DNA of 64,000 bases from Kappaphycus alvarezii (GCA_002205965.3 NADL03000457.1:1-64000), one strand, 5' to 3'. Shown: positions 1 to 12,431, numbered from the stretch's first letter. Program-made: numbers and translations. Notes: generated from the letters alone by a model not told the origin.

Positions 1-77
1 AATTTTCGATAAAGGGGTTATAATTCTCTGTAATGCTACAGTAAACGAACTTTCCATTAACTAGAGAAACAGACTAT

Positions 78-146
78 TCAACAAAGTATTTCCCCCGTTG
101 TTCGGATGTTTCAACAAAGTATTTCCCAGGCCGTTGTCGGATGTTT
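78..146. repeat. Two-copy tandem repeat, 33-bp period
   Basis: Two adjacent units both begin TCAACAAAGTATTTCCC and end TCGGATGTTT, starting at 78 and 111, with small differences in the middle. It lies in non-coding AT-rich DNA and no function is apparent. Confidence 0.7.
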
Positions 147-3100
147 ATTTATTGTAAAGAGAGACACGAGCCAGCCTTTGTATTCAAGAAGCGCGTAAGT
201 TTTGAGATGATTATAGATCCACGTCTTTGTGGATATATATTTTTATTGTTTCACTTTTTACAAACATATTGCAGCCGAAATCAACCCAAGTCTATTTCGG
301 GAGAATTTGATATTATAATAAGAAAGTTTTCGAATAAATAGAAAGCGCAATAGGCTAAGATGGAAATAAGTCGGACTTTGTGCCAATCAATGTACGTAGA
401 TCACTTTTTCATCACTAACTCCATTTTTCGTGAAATTATATAACTTATAAATCTCTGCGTTACTGCAAAGATACCTACTTCTTGGACAACTGGCCTTGAG
501 CATAATTCTTGGGTGATTTTATTCGGCAAGTCATATCACAATACTCACAATATACAAGCAAGTGATCCATATAAGATTTATTCAGGAATTTAGTAGCCAC
601 GGGTCGTGTTTGTCTGACTAACCTATTGAATTATAACAAATAGCGCGGAAATTGGCCAAATTTTGGGTAAATTTTCCACAAATTCCTGAATAACAGACAT
701 GCTAGCTTGTACTTCCCGTTGTATTCCCCAACCGACCAGTCGAGGAGACATAACAGGACAACATCTTTTACTTTATGTCAAAATTTTCGCGTCCATTATA
801 AGTTGAACCAAGTTCTCAATGCCTCATCATTTTAGAAACTAATGGTATAGACTTAAGCTAAAGGATAAATGAATTCATGGGGAAGAATATTAGGATACGA
901 AAAGCGGAGTGACCGTAAGCAGCCCCAAGCGGCGTTGGGTTTTTCATCCATGACGACAGAATGACACATTTAGTAAACACGGTAGGATGTTGGCTTTAAT
1001 TTTTTTTGTGACTACGAAAAGTTTGAGGTCCTCTTGCTGACATTTATCCAAGAACAGAAGCAAAAGGATGGCGAGGATTATTTCAAATTCTGCGGTCGAA
1101 ATGTATTCGGTGATTGATGAGTACCTAGTACAATCAAGGTATGAAGGCAACAAAATCGCTCGCCTCTCCTCGCTTCGTACGAGTTCTCAACGATGTCCCA
1201 TTCCGAAAAGATCTGTGCCGATGGGAGCACTCTAAGCGCACCCTTCTGAAAAATCAGAGAAACAGATAAAGTACAGAGAGAGTTCGAGTAGACTGCAAGA
1301 TATTTCGGGCTAATATCTCTCAAGAAGATATACGTCAAGTTCGAAAATTTTGGCTTCAAATTCATATTCGTTATGTTCTCTATCTGTAGTAACTTCTAAG
1401 TTAGTTGACGAATACGCGGTCGCTGTCGTGATTGAAATATAAAGTTATTTCATTTTCTTCAAATAGCTGATGAGATGCTTTAACAGTAATCTTAAACTAA
1501 AAGCCGATACTTTAATAGTTTGGGTAATTTTTATTTAGAAAAGATGTTAATTGTACAAAAAGGCCAATTTGTCCAATTACACGGCTCTGGTTTTCATCAT
1601 GAGGAAATTTTAGAAGTTTCTCTCAGTTAAATGCAATTCAACAATATACTCTTTTCCAATAAAATTTTCGAGCCGTGCATGCTGTGAAAATGCTAGCAGT
1701 GAGTGACAATATCAAACTACTTGACAATGAAAACGTCAAAAGTAGGGAGATGGTGGGTTCACGAACTGCTGCTACCAAAAACTTTCATTACTATTACTGT
1801 ATTCCAGGGGCACTGAATCATTGGACCATTTATCTGCTGTGAGGGCATTATTCTTCAGCGATACGCCGCTTCGATGGTGAAGCGGCTTCGACCGTTCCTT
1901 TCAACGCCGATTGGTTGTTGAAAAGAATACGAAGTACTTTTACTATATGTAAAGTATCTCTTATTCGAAAGCTAAATATTGAAACACGGTTTTAGCTTTT
2001 TGATGATTTAATACTCGTAACCATCTGTAATCGCCAATACCATTTATCACTAGTAGTATGAGAATACTTTTGGTTAGTTTAACATCCACAAACGACTTTT
2101 GCATATGTTTATTTACCATGGAGCGTACTTTTAACTTTAAAGGTGCGTCCAGGAACAAAGCAAGGTTTTTTACTCAGGTTGATTAATGAATAAACTCATT
2201 ATGTCATGTAAAGTATGCAAATATTGAGAAAATGATTTAATATCTATCCGCAGTTTGCTATGTTGATTCTAGGCTGTTGTAAATCACTTTTTTAGTGATT
2301 CTTAACAACTTTGTGAAATTTATCGACGGATAATCTAATTTATTTTATCCTTTCATTCTTTACTATATTCAGAGTGAAAATATTTTATGTTCTAATGTCT
2401 ATAGCTTTAAAGGCTACATTTTTTAATTACTATCTAGAAATTATTTATATAAATTTATTCAGACAGCAAAATATTTCAGTACCTACCGTTGTTTGAATTA
2501 TTCTCACAAAAATTATAGCTTTCTAACTTAAATTTTGGTAGTAGATATTTATCGCATTTCAATACAATTTTTTCGAGATTTTTAGATTTTTTTGTGGATT
2601 TGGGTCATCGTACTACCTTATTGATCTTCTATTCTCAATTTTTGTCTTCTATTCAACATTCTGTCATGTTTTATATCAGGCAAATATTGATTTATTCAAT
2701 CCGATTATTATTCTTTACATCCGCTTGTTTAATATTTTGAAAGGCATACTTTTAAAAATTAAGTACAGTTGTTAGTATACCGGGAAGCTACAGTCGAACA
2801 AATGATCTGGTTGGAAGGAGAGTTTTTTCTCATGCTTTGGTCGACCTCCCCCAAGTCTCTGAGTAAATTAGTCATTCTAGTGGGTCTCCATCCTTGGCGA
2901 CAGGAGTTCAGATACCATTACATATTTTTCAGCGGGATACGTAGCAGTATGTCTAACCATTCACTATTTATTACGTTTTTAGCCCAAACATACAGTACTA
3001 CGCATGAGCACGCATGCACGCTATCAATAATAAGCGTTTTCATCCAAAATTACTTCCGATACAGTACTCGATCTGACATCATCGAACGACAACAGGATCT

Positions 3101-3536
3101 TCCCGCTTTGGACTCCGCTCTACTCGATTCAATCGATACGCCCAACTATAACGCAGAGCCAGTCGATATATCGCCATAGTTTACTGATATTGCTAGGGCT
3201 TTTACAAGCATGATTAGCCACCTTGGAAGCGGTAGTTGTTGAACAAGCTATGGAAAAGACTAAAGACCAAATAGCACGGTAGGATAGCTCTTCTTCCTGA
3301 TGCCGTACTTAAGTAGTAGTTTATGTTCTATAGCCATATCTAAAAAGCAACAAGGAAGAATCAAAGACAACAACACCGACCTACTCAACTCAACCCCAGG
3401 GAGTTTGCAATCCGAAGAGTTCGACTTGTGCGACCGTTAGTCGCAACAATTACCCTGTAACGTTACGCAGGCTTGTTGACGTCGTTGAACACATCTGCAA
3501 TTTGCACATTTGTCTTGAACATAAATTAATTGTGCA
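147..3536. other. AT-rich stretch without a supported gene
   Basis: No protein family, LTR or tandem array is recognisable here. The longest open frame is a 136-codon plus-strand ORF at 2769-3179 that resembles nothing I know. It has no obvious promoter and may be chance; I do not call it as a gene. The rest is short open frames on both strands in AT-rich sequence. Confidence 0.5.
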
Positions 3537-3545
3537 TTTTCCTAG

Positions 3546-3589
3546 ATCGGATATATCTCTCAAGAGTAAAACACCCAAACCTTTTCCCC
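3546..3589 (+). mobile_element. 44-bp micro-insertion with 9-bp target duplication
   Basis: The insert contains GGATATATCT, AAGAGTAAAACACCCAAACC and a C-rich end. It is flanked by perfect direct repeats TTTTCCTAG at 3537-3545 and 3590-3598. The same motif recurs many times in the window, and in longer copies it lies at the 3' end of an RLE-type retroelement. I therefore read this as an extremely 5'-truncated copy of that element in plus orientation. Confidence 0.8.
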
Positions 3590-4334
3590 TTTTCCTAGTC
3601 CCGTGGTGAATGGCACCATAAATTTTTTCTCATCTAGCTGGCAATAAGTATTATAGCTGAACTAATTCGACTTTGTCCGGCCAGTTTTCAGCTATCAGAT
3701 TAGGGCAGTTTTCCTTCTATGGATCCAAATGAAATGCCCTTCTTCAAGCTTTTACATGATTGGCCGATGCACCTTGATGATACCTTGATGATGTAGCATC
3801 TGAGTGAGCCATTATTCAAATCGTCGTTGACATTTTTCATGTCTCAATAATATCCCTACTCCAATGAAATCTTATTTGGCTATTATTTTGTGTAGAAAAA
3901 GCTTGCGCAATTGAAAATTATGATCTGCTCTGGTTTAACAACTTTATCCGCACAGCTGCTTGATGACTTCGCCGCATCTTTTCGGCTAACTAAGCTGTTC
4001 ACTTCTCTTCTATCTCAAACAGTTTTAGCCGCAGTCAACTACGAAGAAAATTCACATAACACTGCACACTGTAAAATGGAAGGTGAGGCTAATAAATACA
4101 AGAATAGAGTCTTTGCGTAGTTTACGTATTTCACATTCAAAGTCGAATAGCTTGAAGGTTCTGAGTAATCTCCGAATTTTGTGGAGTGGGGACGCCGTTT
4201 TAGTTTCTAACAACGGAAATAAAGGCACACTCTCGCAAAAACGTTCGACATATCTGCCTGTGAGGACACTTTCAGCTGATACTCCTGATGGTCGACTATA
4301 TACCAAGACTTTCGCAGTCCCATATGGCCAGACC

Positions 4335-4377
4335 TGATATATCTTCCAAGAGTAAAACACCCAAACCTTTCCCCTTT
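4335..4377 (+). mobile_element. 43-bp micro-insertion with 9-bp target duplication
   Basis: The core is TGATATATCTTCCAAG followed by AGTAAAACACCCAAACC and a C-rich end. The flanks are GGCCAGACC at 4326-4334 and 4378-4386; a shared T could extend the repeat to 10 bp. It belongs to the same family as 3546-3589 but has a different 5' end, which fits variable 5' truncation of a common 3' tail. Confidence 0.8.
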
Positions 4378-4386
4378 GGCCAGACC

Positions 4387-5531
4387 GACGGCAAGTACAT
4401 AATACTTAATGTCAAACAAAACGGCCTTTGCTTTCATGGAGAGCGTTGCAATGTTCTTGCGCGCAAATGCTGGTACAGAAAACAGCCTCATTCTGCACTT
4501 GAAGGCTGTCATAACATTAGGAAGTTTGACCTTTCAGGAATGATTTCAGTAATCCAGTGCGCACTGCATGCATAGGAACCGCCCTCAATCTTTGGATAAT
4601 TGCCCAGCGCAATAGAAGTAACGTAGGGCATCTTAATCTATACAGAGACACCCAATTGGTCTACTAATATGTGTTACTACTGTTCAGCAGCATCTTATCT
4701 GAAATTTGGTCGCCATTTGTCCTGTCAAGTCGTGCCATCTCGTTCCGTTCGTTCCTGCACTTCTATTTCATGCCTATCCAATGTTGTGAATGTTCTATTG
4801 CCACAATTTCTTTTTCCTACTGGGTCCTTACACAATTTCGGCGAAAACTTTTTTAAGACCAGTGGCACTTGTTGCCAGGATTCGGCTGGTTGAACCAGCC
4901 GAACTCAAGCACGTGACTGGGCTTGGTGCAGAACTTACTCTCGGAGATTGCAACAGACGCTCCATCTCTACCGTTCGCAAACTAAAGTGCCTTCGCTTTC
5001 TCGGTAAGAAGACTGCTGACTTCTTCCTATGCCAGTTACTTCTCTGAAAGCGCCTTGATGCCGGTCGTAATTTACTTCAATTCTGAGAATGAATTGGACG
5101 AACAAGGATCCCAGTAGCCAGAATGTCGTCGAAAATATTACCCATGATCAACAGCTTCAAAATAAGCGAAGCTATTCGGTCAAATTTCTCTAACATTTCT
5201 TCCCGCACACGAAGTACTTGATGAGTCCCAAGCTGCCATGGTAGAGATGCGCGTTGCGGTCGAATTTGAGTCGTACCGCTTTCAAGCCTGACCAGCAACG
5301 AAACGGCTACTCGCCACGGTCCGAATGACCCGGCAGGCATGGTTATCAAAAGTGCGGATGTTTATGTTTGACGCTTGTTTCTTCTTCTACTGGCTCACGC
5401 GCATGTCTACCTGGCCTGCTACACCCTCACCACCGTAGGCTGTATCCTGCGGGGTTCATGTTGCCCCAGTGTGGCTTTCAGCCCTCGCGAGCTAGTGGGA
5501 AGAGTAGGGCAAGGATAGGTGAGGTGATGTG
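4387..5531. other. Region without a supported gene
   Basis: Short open frames exist on both strands, for example plus 4790-5047 and minus 5077-5349. They have no recognisable domain, overlap each other, and show no start or promoter context. No repeat was found. Confidence 0.4.
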
Positions 5532-5536
5532 CGTAT

Positions 5537-6088
5537 TGTGAAAATTGACCAAATATTTTAATCTCTATCCCGGTGTCCTACAGAGATGCTGAATTGTGGA
5601 GCAATATTTTTTATTGAGGCCCACAATTTATATTTATTGTGAATCATCAAGGGAAATTTTATCTATTTTACATGGCCTACTTTATGCTGAATTCAGTTTG
5701 AAATAATTTTTATGTCATACAGTTGGGTTTTTATATTATACAGGCTCTATGTATTGCATTTATGCTGCCAACAAATTATTATCTGGATGGTCGATTCCCT
5801 GGAAAATACTGCAATAATTATTGCTGACCCTGAATCATGTCTACCAAAATTATTGTACGGCTTACCTGATTTTTGTAGCAGGCTCAACCTAGTGTAGATT
5901 ATAAATAGTCCTAGGTTATTAGAAATACTTTTTTATATCCTAGGGCCATCGAAATACTCCCCTCGATCAGCTATCATTAAATTTGGTTTTCTATTCATTA
6001 ATCATTCTACGTCCTATTGTGACATTTATTTATTTATTCAAGTTGGAACTATTTATTTTTTGGATCTACCTATCCCAATTATTTTGCA
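5537..6088. mobile_element. Solo LTR (family 1, copy 1), 552 bp, TSD CGTAT
   Basis: The element begins TGTGAAAATTGACC and ends TCCCAATTATTTTGCA, so it has TG...CA termini. It is flanked by perfect 5-bp direct repeats CGTAT at 5532-5536 and 6089-6093. A second full-length copy with a different 5-bp duplication lies at 20862-21386. There is no internal coding sequence, so this is most simply a solo LTR left by LTR-LTR recombination. It is AT-rich and contains a TATA-like ATTATAAATAG near 5898. The parent element is not in the window. Confidence 0.85.
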
Positions 6089-6093
6089 CGTAT

Positions 6094-6429
6094 GCGCTAG
6101 GTCCGTAATCTCTTAGGGCGAATGGGAGGGAGAATGCTTCATTCAGGAGACTCCCTTTTGTTTTTTGTTGATTGATATGTGTTCGTTAGATCATTGGACT
6201 ACAAACGAACTTTTACTTTTAGTATACTACACGAGGACACCAGAGGGGCAGTCTTCCATCAGGGGGCACGGGCTGTGCTTGCGCCTGGCCACCCTTTTCC
6301 AGTAGACTTTGTCGCGTGGACAGCGAGAAGAGGGAGATGGGCGATCAGCCGGGTGATATGCGACCAGCCGGGAGATGCATACACCTGCACTTTTGCACTA
6401 TAAAGTGCGGCAGTGCTTGCTGCTGTTCC
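6094..6429. other. Spacer without a gene
   Basis: A 74-codon open frame at 6179-6403 overlaps a 94-codon minus frame at 6259-6543. Neither has recognisable features. The segment separates a solo LTR from a cluster of retroelement tails. Confidence 0.4.
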
Positions 6430-6680
6430 CGAATGTTCGTATCTTCCAAATCTAAAACACCCGAACCCTTTCTCCGAACCTAGAGCGAATATATCTTCCA
6501 GCAGTAAAAAAACCCAAAACTTTCCGCCTATACCTGCCCCCATTACTGTGTTGGCATACCTTTTTGAGTCGATTGCAGTTGTGTGAAGAACAGAGATAGA
6601 ATATTTCTTTAGAGAGTAAAATGCCGAAACCTTCCTGCTACAAAAGGGGAAAGGTTTGGGTGTTTTACTCTTGGAAAAAG
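6430..6680. mobile_element. Cluster of four RLE-element 3'-tail fragments
   Basis: Plus-oriented tails lie at about 6435-6475, 6483-6530 and 6537-6637, and a minus-oriented tail at about 6638-6680 (AAAGGTTTGGGTGTTTTACTC). The third includes the longer 3'UTR signature CATACCTTTTTGAGTCGATT, shared with the copies at 12628-12890 and 14024-14199. Target duplications are unclear here, perhaps because insertions landed next to or inside one another. Confidence 0.6.
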
Positions 6681-8655
6681 AGTTTACTGCCAGTGCCGCG
6701 AACTTTGCTTATACTAATGCCGTAAGATTATCTATCATGATTTTGTATGCAAACCGTTGTTCTAATATAGAAATGTGAAGTGAACCACACTCAATACTCG
6801 TATTATCATGTTTCAGTCTTATCTGCCATGTAATGATTTCACAATTCCAGACACAGAACTTGATTATCCTTGATTCAGGGGAATGCTAGCCGCGTGAGTT
6901 CCGAACTGATAGTCACAAGCGCAGCAGTGAGGTATTTAGTGACACCTTCGGACTGTCTCAGCGGTTGCATCTAACAAAACAGACATATAAATGCGTGTCA
7001 ATTCCTGCCTTGTCCATCCTCACAACCACCTGCGTAGTAACCGTGACACAGTCTTTGCTGTACGAGTGTAGCACATGTGCGTTACCGTACAGTGCCAAGG
7101 TACAGTACTGATCAATTACATTAACCTGGGATCTATTTCGGATCATATCTTTGGATCAATGCTGTAGTCAACATAGTTGACACAGCACCGCCGTCGTTAC
7201 TGTGGGGCACGAATGGTTGTTGTCATTAGGACTGACCTCGACTGCACTTAAGCCCCCATCTTGTTGAACCAGTAAAGCACCTCGAAGAAGGCATCGAAAT
7301 AACAACCTTCATTTGCCGACCGGTCACAACGAGCTTGGTAAATGAGCATTTCCGCCAGCTAAATAGCAGCTAGTGGGAGGAGAGAGGAAAATAGGCACTC
7401 AGGCGTGCATTGGTATCATAAATGAGACTTTACTCAGGTAATCAAAGGGTAATCTCTTGGCGGGCTTGCATCTCCTGAAGACAGAACGAGGAACAAATAA
7501 CTAGATCCCGCAGCTCAAGTGCAGCTCAAGTGCAGTGGAGGACTTGCTGCGACTGGCTTCGAAAGAAGCGGGGAGGCGGAAAGACGCAGCGCCGATCTCA
7601 CCAACGCGCTATGGGTATCAATCCCGACTGGAAGCAGCAAGATTCCGACTGGAAGCAGCAAGATTCACTGGAAGCAGCAAGATTCCGTTGGCGTCACAGT
7701 AATGGCCAGAATGAAACCCTTAGCAGCCGTAACCCAATCAATTACAGCAATGGGTTGCATTATGACCATTGCGCCTCCTGAATATGTTTTAATTTTATCC
7801 TCCCCAACCTCACGCGATGAGTACTGTTTGTACAGTCGGGGCAGGTGGTTTGCTGTGTTTACTGCGGGACTCTGTTATGCAGTACCCTGCGTGCAGTACC
7901 CCACAGAGTCGCGCAGTAGATACACTCCCTTTTTCCCCGTGTGCTGTTCGTAATGCACAAAAAAATGCACATACGATAAGGAACTAGGATCCAGTGTCTC
8001 AACACATGAAGATAGAGGAGCTTCGGTCAGATGGTCAAACTGGGTACATCTTATTTGTGGAATACTGCAGATTTCTACAATGGCAACCAAAACCATTGTA
8101 ATGTCCATGCAATACAGCGGATCATTCTTGATCACGTTATGGCGCCTTTGAATGTATGTACTAGCTCCTCATGCGTGAAGCACGGTACATACGGTATAGC
8201 TTCCAAGGCAAAATTAATTTATCCATACTGTATCCGTGGCTCAGCTGCACGTTCCTGTTGTGCCCCAAAATGCAGCGAGCGACAACTGATCGTATTCCGT
8301 TCGGGAATGACACTCCTACAGTACCCCTCTACAACAAAGTAAAACAAATAAAGATTTCTACCAAATATTAAACGATTCATACTTTTACCCGCATACTGTA
8401 CAGTACAGCAAAACACAATGATGTTTTGGTAGCAGTGCAGTAGTAATCGTGAACCCTGCAGCTGCCTACTCGCGACATTTTCACTCATGGAGTTTGCAAA
8501 GGTCACGCACTTTCAGCAGGGCCAATGCATACGGGGATTGAATATCTCAAAGGACAAGAAGTGGTGATTAGTATCGCACCAAAATTAGCTCCCGTTATTT
8601 CCTTTGAACAAAACTCAGGGCAGTTGAGTTGCGACTATGGGAAAGGACAATTGGC
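6681..8655. other. Region without a supported gene; small minisatellite inside
   Basis: The longest open frame is plus 7519-7953 (144 codons), which spans the small repeat at 7627-7685 and has no recognisable domain. A perfect palindrome TACTGTACAGTA lies at 8394-8405. No transposon termini were identified. Confidence 0.4.
7627..7685 (+). repeat. Three-copy 19-bp minisatellite
   Basis: ACTGGAAGCAGCAAGATTC occurs three times, at 7627, 7648 and 7667. A CG dinucleotide separates copies one and two, and copies two and three abut. Confidence 0.85.
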
Positions 8656-9350
8656 CATCTTTTGAGAAGGGACAAAATTGGGGTGTTGTCATGATTGAAA
8701 ATAGGTCAGCCTGTGATCCAAAGTGCATCTAAAAATTGGTACAGATATATTCTGCTTGGGGGAACGAGGCAGCTGAAATGACCTTTATCACCTTTGCATT
8801 TTAGGGTACAGATAAGTGGTGATAAATCCTTACGAGTCTCAAGTCACGAAACTGTGCGAAAAGTAGTCGGAGATCAACTACGCGGGCAGGTGGCGGGTGG
8901 CAACCTGTTGCTCCTGTATCACTTGGAGGTTAAATGCAAAGCAGTTACATGTAGGCACTGTTTGAGCACTTCATCTGCTATTTACAGGACATTAAAATAC
9001 TGTACAGTACTGGACTGCACAAGACTGAATAGTGCGGCACAAAAAGTCATACCGAGTGCTCCTTCAATCATCATACAAGTTGGCTAGGTAACAGCCAGCT
9101 TATCTGTTACAGTAAAGGAACCCCCGATAGGAAGGAATCCCCGTGTCCTATCGCTCCGCATATCAGGCCTCATCTCCGCAATCTCTAGCTCATTCCCATC
9201 TACTGTATCATTGATCCTTGACAATAAAAACCTCCGGTGTCGCCCCACACTGCGTTTGTTGAACATCTAATCCATATGCCTCAATGGAACTTGCGGATAA
9301 GACATCTTTCGTATTTTTCAATTAATAAAAACACCCCAATTTCCCCCCCT
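8656..9350. other. Possible small element with inverted ends
   Basis: A motif like AAATTGGGGTGTTGT at 8671-8686 has an inverted relative, ACACCCCAATTTCC, at about 9330-9345. Both resemble the CACCC-rich tail of the retroelement family elsewhere in the window but are more diverged. No target duplication was found. The segment could be a small non-autonomous element or just two diverged tails. A perfect palindrome TACTGTACAGTA lies inside at 8998-9009. Confidence 0.25.
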
Positions 9351-11279
9351 TCCCAATAGCGATGGAAACGCAGCCCGCAGCGGATCTTCGACGGGAGGCG
9401 TGAAGACTTGGCTTTATCAGCAGCTTAGGCATGCGACTTGGTCCACGTGTGCCGCGTCTGTAGTATGTTGCGCCTCACAACAAGCAGAGTTTAGCCACCC
9501 TATTCAAACCTTTATTACGTTAGGGTATTCAGGCCTGTGCATTTTGCACCTGCGTATTTCTGTGCGACTGTTATTTAGTGTTACCCATCAGTGACGACTT
9601 CTCCCGCACAACACACTAGCGGCATGGATGCAACCGGCCGAATGTTTCAGACATTAAAATAACCCTAAAATTTCCCCTATTTCTGTGACATTCAGACTTA
9701 CAAATCCAAATGGGTTACAGCCAATCCATAAATCTCAATAAAGAAACTCCTATTTTTTTGCCCTTTCTATGGTGAAGTAAATGGAAATAGCTTCACATGT
9801 TGAGTGCGAAGCACCTCTTCTCAGCTGAGATTTGCGACTAAGGCGTTAATAAAACATCAGTGAATGAAAGAAGTTTAATGCGTTCAGTATCCAACATAGC
9901 CCTTTAGGCGGCTCTTAGTCAGGAGTTTAAATAAATGTTCACCACAATAAAGCTAGAAAGAAGTGTTATGCATTCAGTGCAATGCGGGGGATCTTTACGT
10001 AAGGCAAACAAGGCACTTCGCCACGCATAATGATCGCATGAGAAACACTGCACAGAAGAGACACTATTCAGGTAGACGTCGGGTATTTAATTGGCGAGCA
10101 TCGAATCCCTTGCAAGTAGTACAAAACTCTTGTTGCAGTTACCCAGGGGTGCAATATTTTCTTCAAGGAATTCCTTTTGAAGAGCACGTGCGTATGGCGT
10201 TACAAGGAGCAGCATGAACTGTGTCTCACAGTAACGAAAAAAGTTACCACTTGGACACGAATTGTCACATGGCAGAGTACTGTACTGTATGACTATTCTT
10301 TTCTATCACAACTGCCACCTCTTCTTGTACAATCAAGAATGGGCCACTACTTTATTGTTCAAGTATGGACAATATACAACAGAGGTCCATTTATTGTTCT
10401 CTCTACAGTATTGATCCCAAAGTGCATGTGGTACTAACTTTGCTCAAAGTCGTCCATTAAATTAGCAAACAGGACTAAGAAACCAAGAACGCGCCATGAC
10501 AATGCAACTGTCTCGCTACTGAGATAGGCAGAGCCTAGGCAGTAGTTATCAATTTCAGACGGATACGTCGATCTCTACAATATACAGAGATTTCACCAAC
10601 GTGCCTTCATTGTAGTAAGAAATACATCAGTCTCTACAAGGCATGTCCGTCCAGCTCTGCCAGTGCAAGCCACAGAGATACTTCTCGTGAGCAACTTTGC
10701 GAAAGTAGAAATTCTCCGTTATTCGAAGCGTAGTTCCTGAATCATGGATTGAACGCAAAATCATAGGACTCCCATCCTTTGCACCACCAGCAGTAAACAA
10801 ACCTCATTTTTCCCCACTTTCCAAAGGGAGATCGAGTATGTGGTATCTCAAGTGACATAGAGCATTTATTTCTAGCATTAGTAAAGATTTGCAAGAAATT
10901 CAGTCGACTGTCTACGAAGATAGCCGAGCCATTTGTATCAAACCACGAAAGAATTACAACGTTCCGATTGTTGAGAAGGGGATACAGTATATCTTACGAT
11001 TAGAAGAGAAAACTACCTATGCCTTTGTTCTGCCGTGGAGAAAATGGAAGAAGAGATCTGCTTCGAGTGTGGATGTGAGTAGGGTTGTGACAATCTTACC
11101 TCCTTCTTTACAGTTCCACAGAACTGAAATTCTGCCGAACTTCCTGTTCGATGTACTAAAAAAGACTCAGATGCATTCTGCGAAAGGTTTTCGCGAAAGC
11201 TTTTCACCAACTTGACGGCAGAAATTAGTGCACTTCAAGATTGCAAAGCGCGGCTTTTCCTCCGCTTAGGATTGTTCAG
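9351..11279. other. Region without a supported gene upstream of the vWA gene
   Basis: Short open frames such as plus 9963-10217 and 10889-11215 have no recognisable domain. No repeat copy was identified. Confidence 0.4.
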
Positions 11280-11280
11280 C

Positions 11281-11289
11281 AATATATAA
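11281..11289 (+). promoter_or_regulatory. TATA box of the vWA gene
   Basis: AATATATAAG lies about 115 bp upstream of the ATG at 11405. With initiation some 30 bp downstream, this would give a 5'UTR of roughly 80-90 nt. The placement relative to the only intact-looking gene supports the call; it was not tested. Confidence 0.5.
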
Positions 11290-11404
11290 GCGCGCATCTT
11301 GCCCTTGGCTACTCACTTACGATGTAGAAGTAGCCAGCTTCTTTCAGCTATCACTCAAAACAAAATTAGCTCCAAATCTCCAAGCGAAAGCATCGACTAT
11401 CATA

Positions 11405-12085
11405 ATGATCAACACCTTTCTTGTCACCGTCTTGTCTTTACTCTTTGCCCTTGCCCATGCTGCTGCTGTAAATGAAATTCCTGTCACAGGCAGGCTCTCA
11501 GCCGCTGCTGCTGCCGAGCTCCGAAAGAAAGTTGCCGCTGCTGGTGGCTGCAATGCAAATGTTTGCTTTGCCATCGATGGCAGTGGATCAATCCCCGAAG
11601 AGGCTTTTGTGAACGAGAGGAATTTCGTTCTGGATGTAGTCTCCGTGTTGCAGGATAATCCTATTGAGGTTGCTGCCGTTCAGTATTCAACAGCAGTCAG
11701 CACTATCATTGGGCTCACACCGGATCTCGCTTCATTTAACGAAGCCGTCAACTCTGAAGAACAATTAGGTGGCTTGTCATTCGTTGTCGGCGGTATCAGT
11801 GCCTGTTTCTCCAGTCTAATTCGTCGACAAGGAGAGGCCTTGAAGATCGTTTTGCTAGGGGATGCCGGTAGCAACGTTGGGTCATCAGCCTCGGCAAGGG
11901 CGGATCTGTTCAGACGTCTTGGTGGCGAGGTGTGTGCCGTAGGTGCAGGGCGGCCGAATGATGCGGAGCTGCTTGCTATCGCTGGCGGTGATAGTAACGC
12001 AGTATTTGATGTCGGCAGTTTCCTTGATGTTCTGGACCTCGAACTGATCATCGAGGGCCTTGTTCTAGGAATTTGCAGGCACTAA
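11405..12085 (+). CDS. Secreted von Willebrand factor type A domain protein
   Basis: This is an intronless 226-residue ORF. Residues 1-21 form a signal peptide with a hydrophobic core (FLVTVLSLLFAL) and an Ala-rich cleavage zone. Residues about 50-220 form one vWA domain: strand VCFAIDGSGS carries the metal-site motif D58-x-S60-x-S62, followed by an Asn/Val-rich helix, strand EVAAVQYS, and strand KIVLLGDAGS with the later acidic residue D153. The usual Thr of the metal site is not obvious: the expected loop reads GGISAC (129-134), so metal binding may be altered. Cys49/Cys54 could pair. vWA domains mediate protein-protein or matrix adhesion. The size fits a signal peptide plus a single domain. 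Its composition is richer in GC than the surroundings, and a TATA box lies upstream. The ATG at 11405 was chosen because the signal peptide starts there. The specific partner is unknown. Confidence 0.88.
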   Translation: MINTFLVTVLSLLFALAHAAAVNEIPVTGRLSAAAAAELRKKVAAAGGCNANVCFAIDGSGSIPEEAFVNERNFVLDVVSVLQDNPIEVAAVQYSTAVSTIIGLTPDLASFNEAVNSEEQLGGLSFVVGGISACFSSLIRRQGEALKIVLLGDAGSNVGSSASARADLFRRLGGEVCAVGAGRPNDAELLAIAGGDSNAVFDVGSFLDVLDLELIIEGLVLGICRH

Positions 12086-12373
12086 GAACGGAAATATGGA
12101 AAACAATCGAAGTTTATCAGTGAGCTTAGCAGGCTCTGACATGCTATATAGTGTTGGCAGAGGTACTGCGCAAGTTTACTGTGGAAGGCCAGGGACTAAA
12201 TAGATCTCAGGATGTGATTTCGTCTTCCCATTCTCCGACTGTTCTTTCCATTAAATGTAGAATGCATTCATCGCATATACAGTACATTGAATTTACTGAA
12301 ATAGATCTCCACATCGATATTTTCAGGGCTTTCAATGCATTAGACGTTTCTTCCGAAACCGTGCACCCCTCGA
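12086..12373. other. 3' flank of the vWA gene
   Basis: Non-coding. The plus-strand open frame 12151-12459 runs into a retroelement tail and has no recognisable domain. Confidence 0.4.
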
Positions 12374-12382
12374 TTTCTACAC

Positions 12383-12431
12383 GTGGGGAAAGAGGTTTGG
12401 GTGTTTTACTCTTGGAAGATATATCCGTCTT
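12383..12431 (-). mobile_element. 49-bp micro-insertion with 9-bp target duplication
   Basis: In minus orientation this reads GGATATATCTTCCAAG then AGTAAAACACCCAAACC and a C-rich end. The perfect 9-bp direct repeats TTTCTACAC flank it at 12374-12382 and 12432-12440. It is the third copy with a clean 9-bp duplication, and it lies about 300 bp downstream of the vWA stop codon. Confidence 0.85.

Noticed and set aside
9963-10217. Plus frame with a GIY-YIG-like look (LYVRQTRHF)
   Set aside because: Only one weak motif is present; the downstream catalytic residues of that family are not seen.
11680-12051. 123-codon minus-strand frame opposite the vWA gene
   Set aside because: It is a shadow of the coding strand, which has a signal peptide and recognisable domain; the minus frame has neither.
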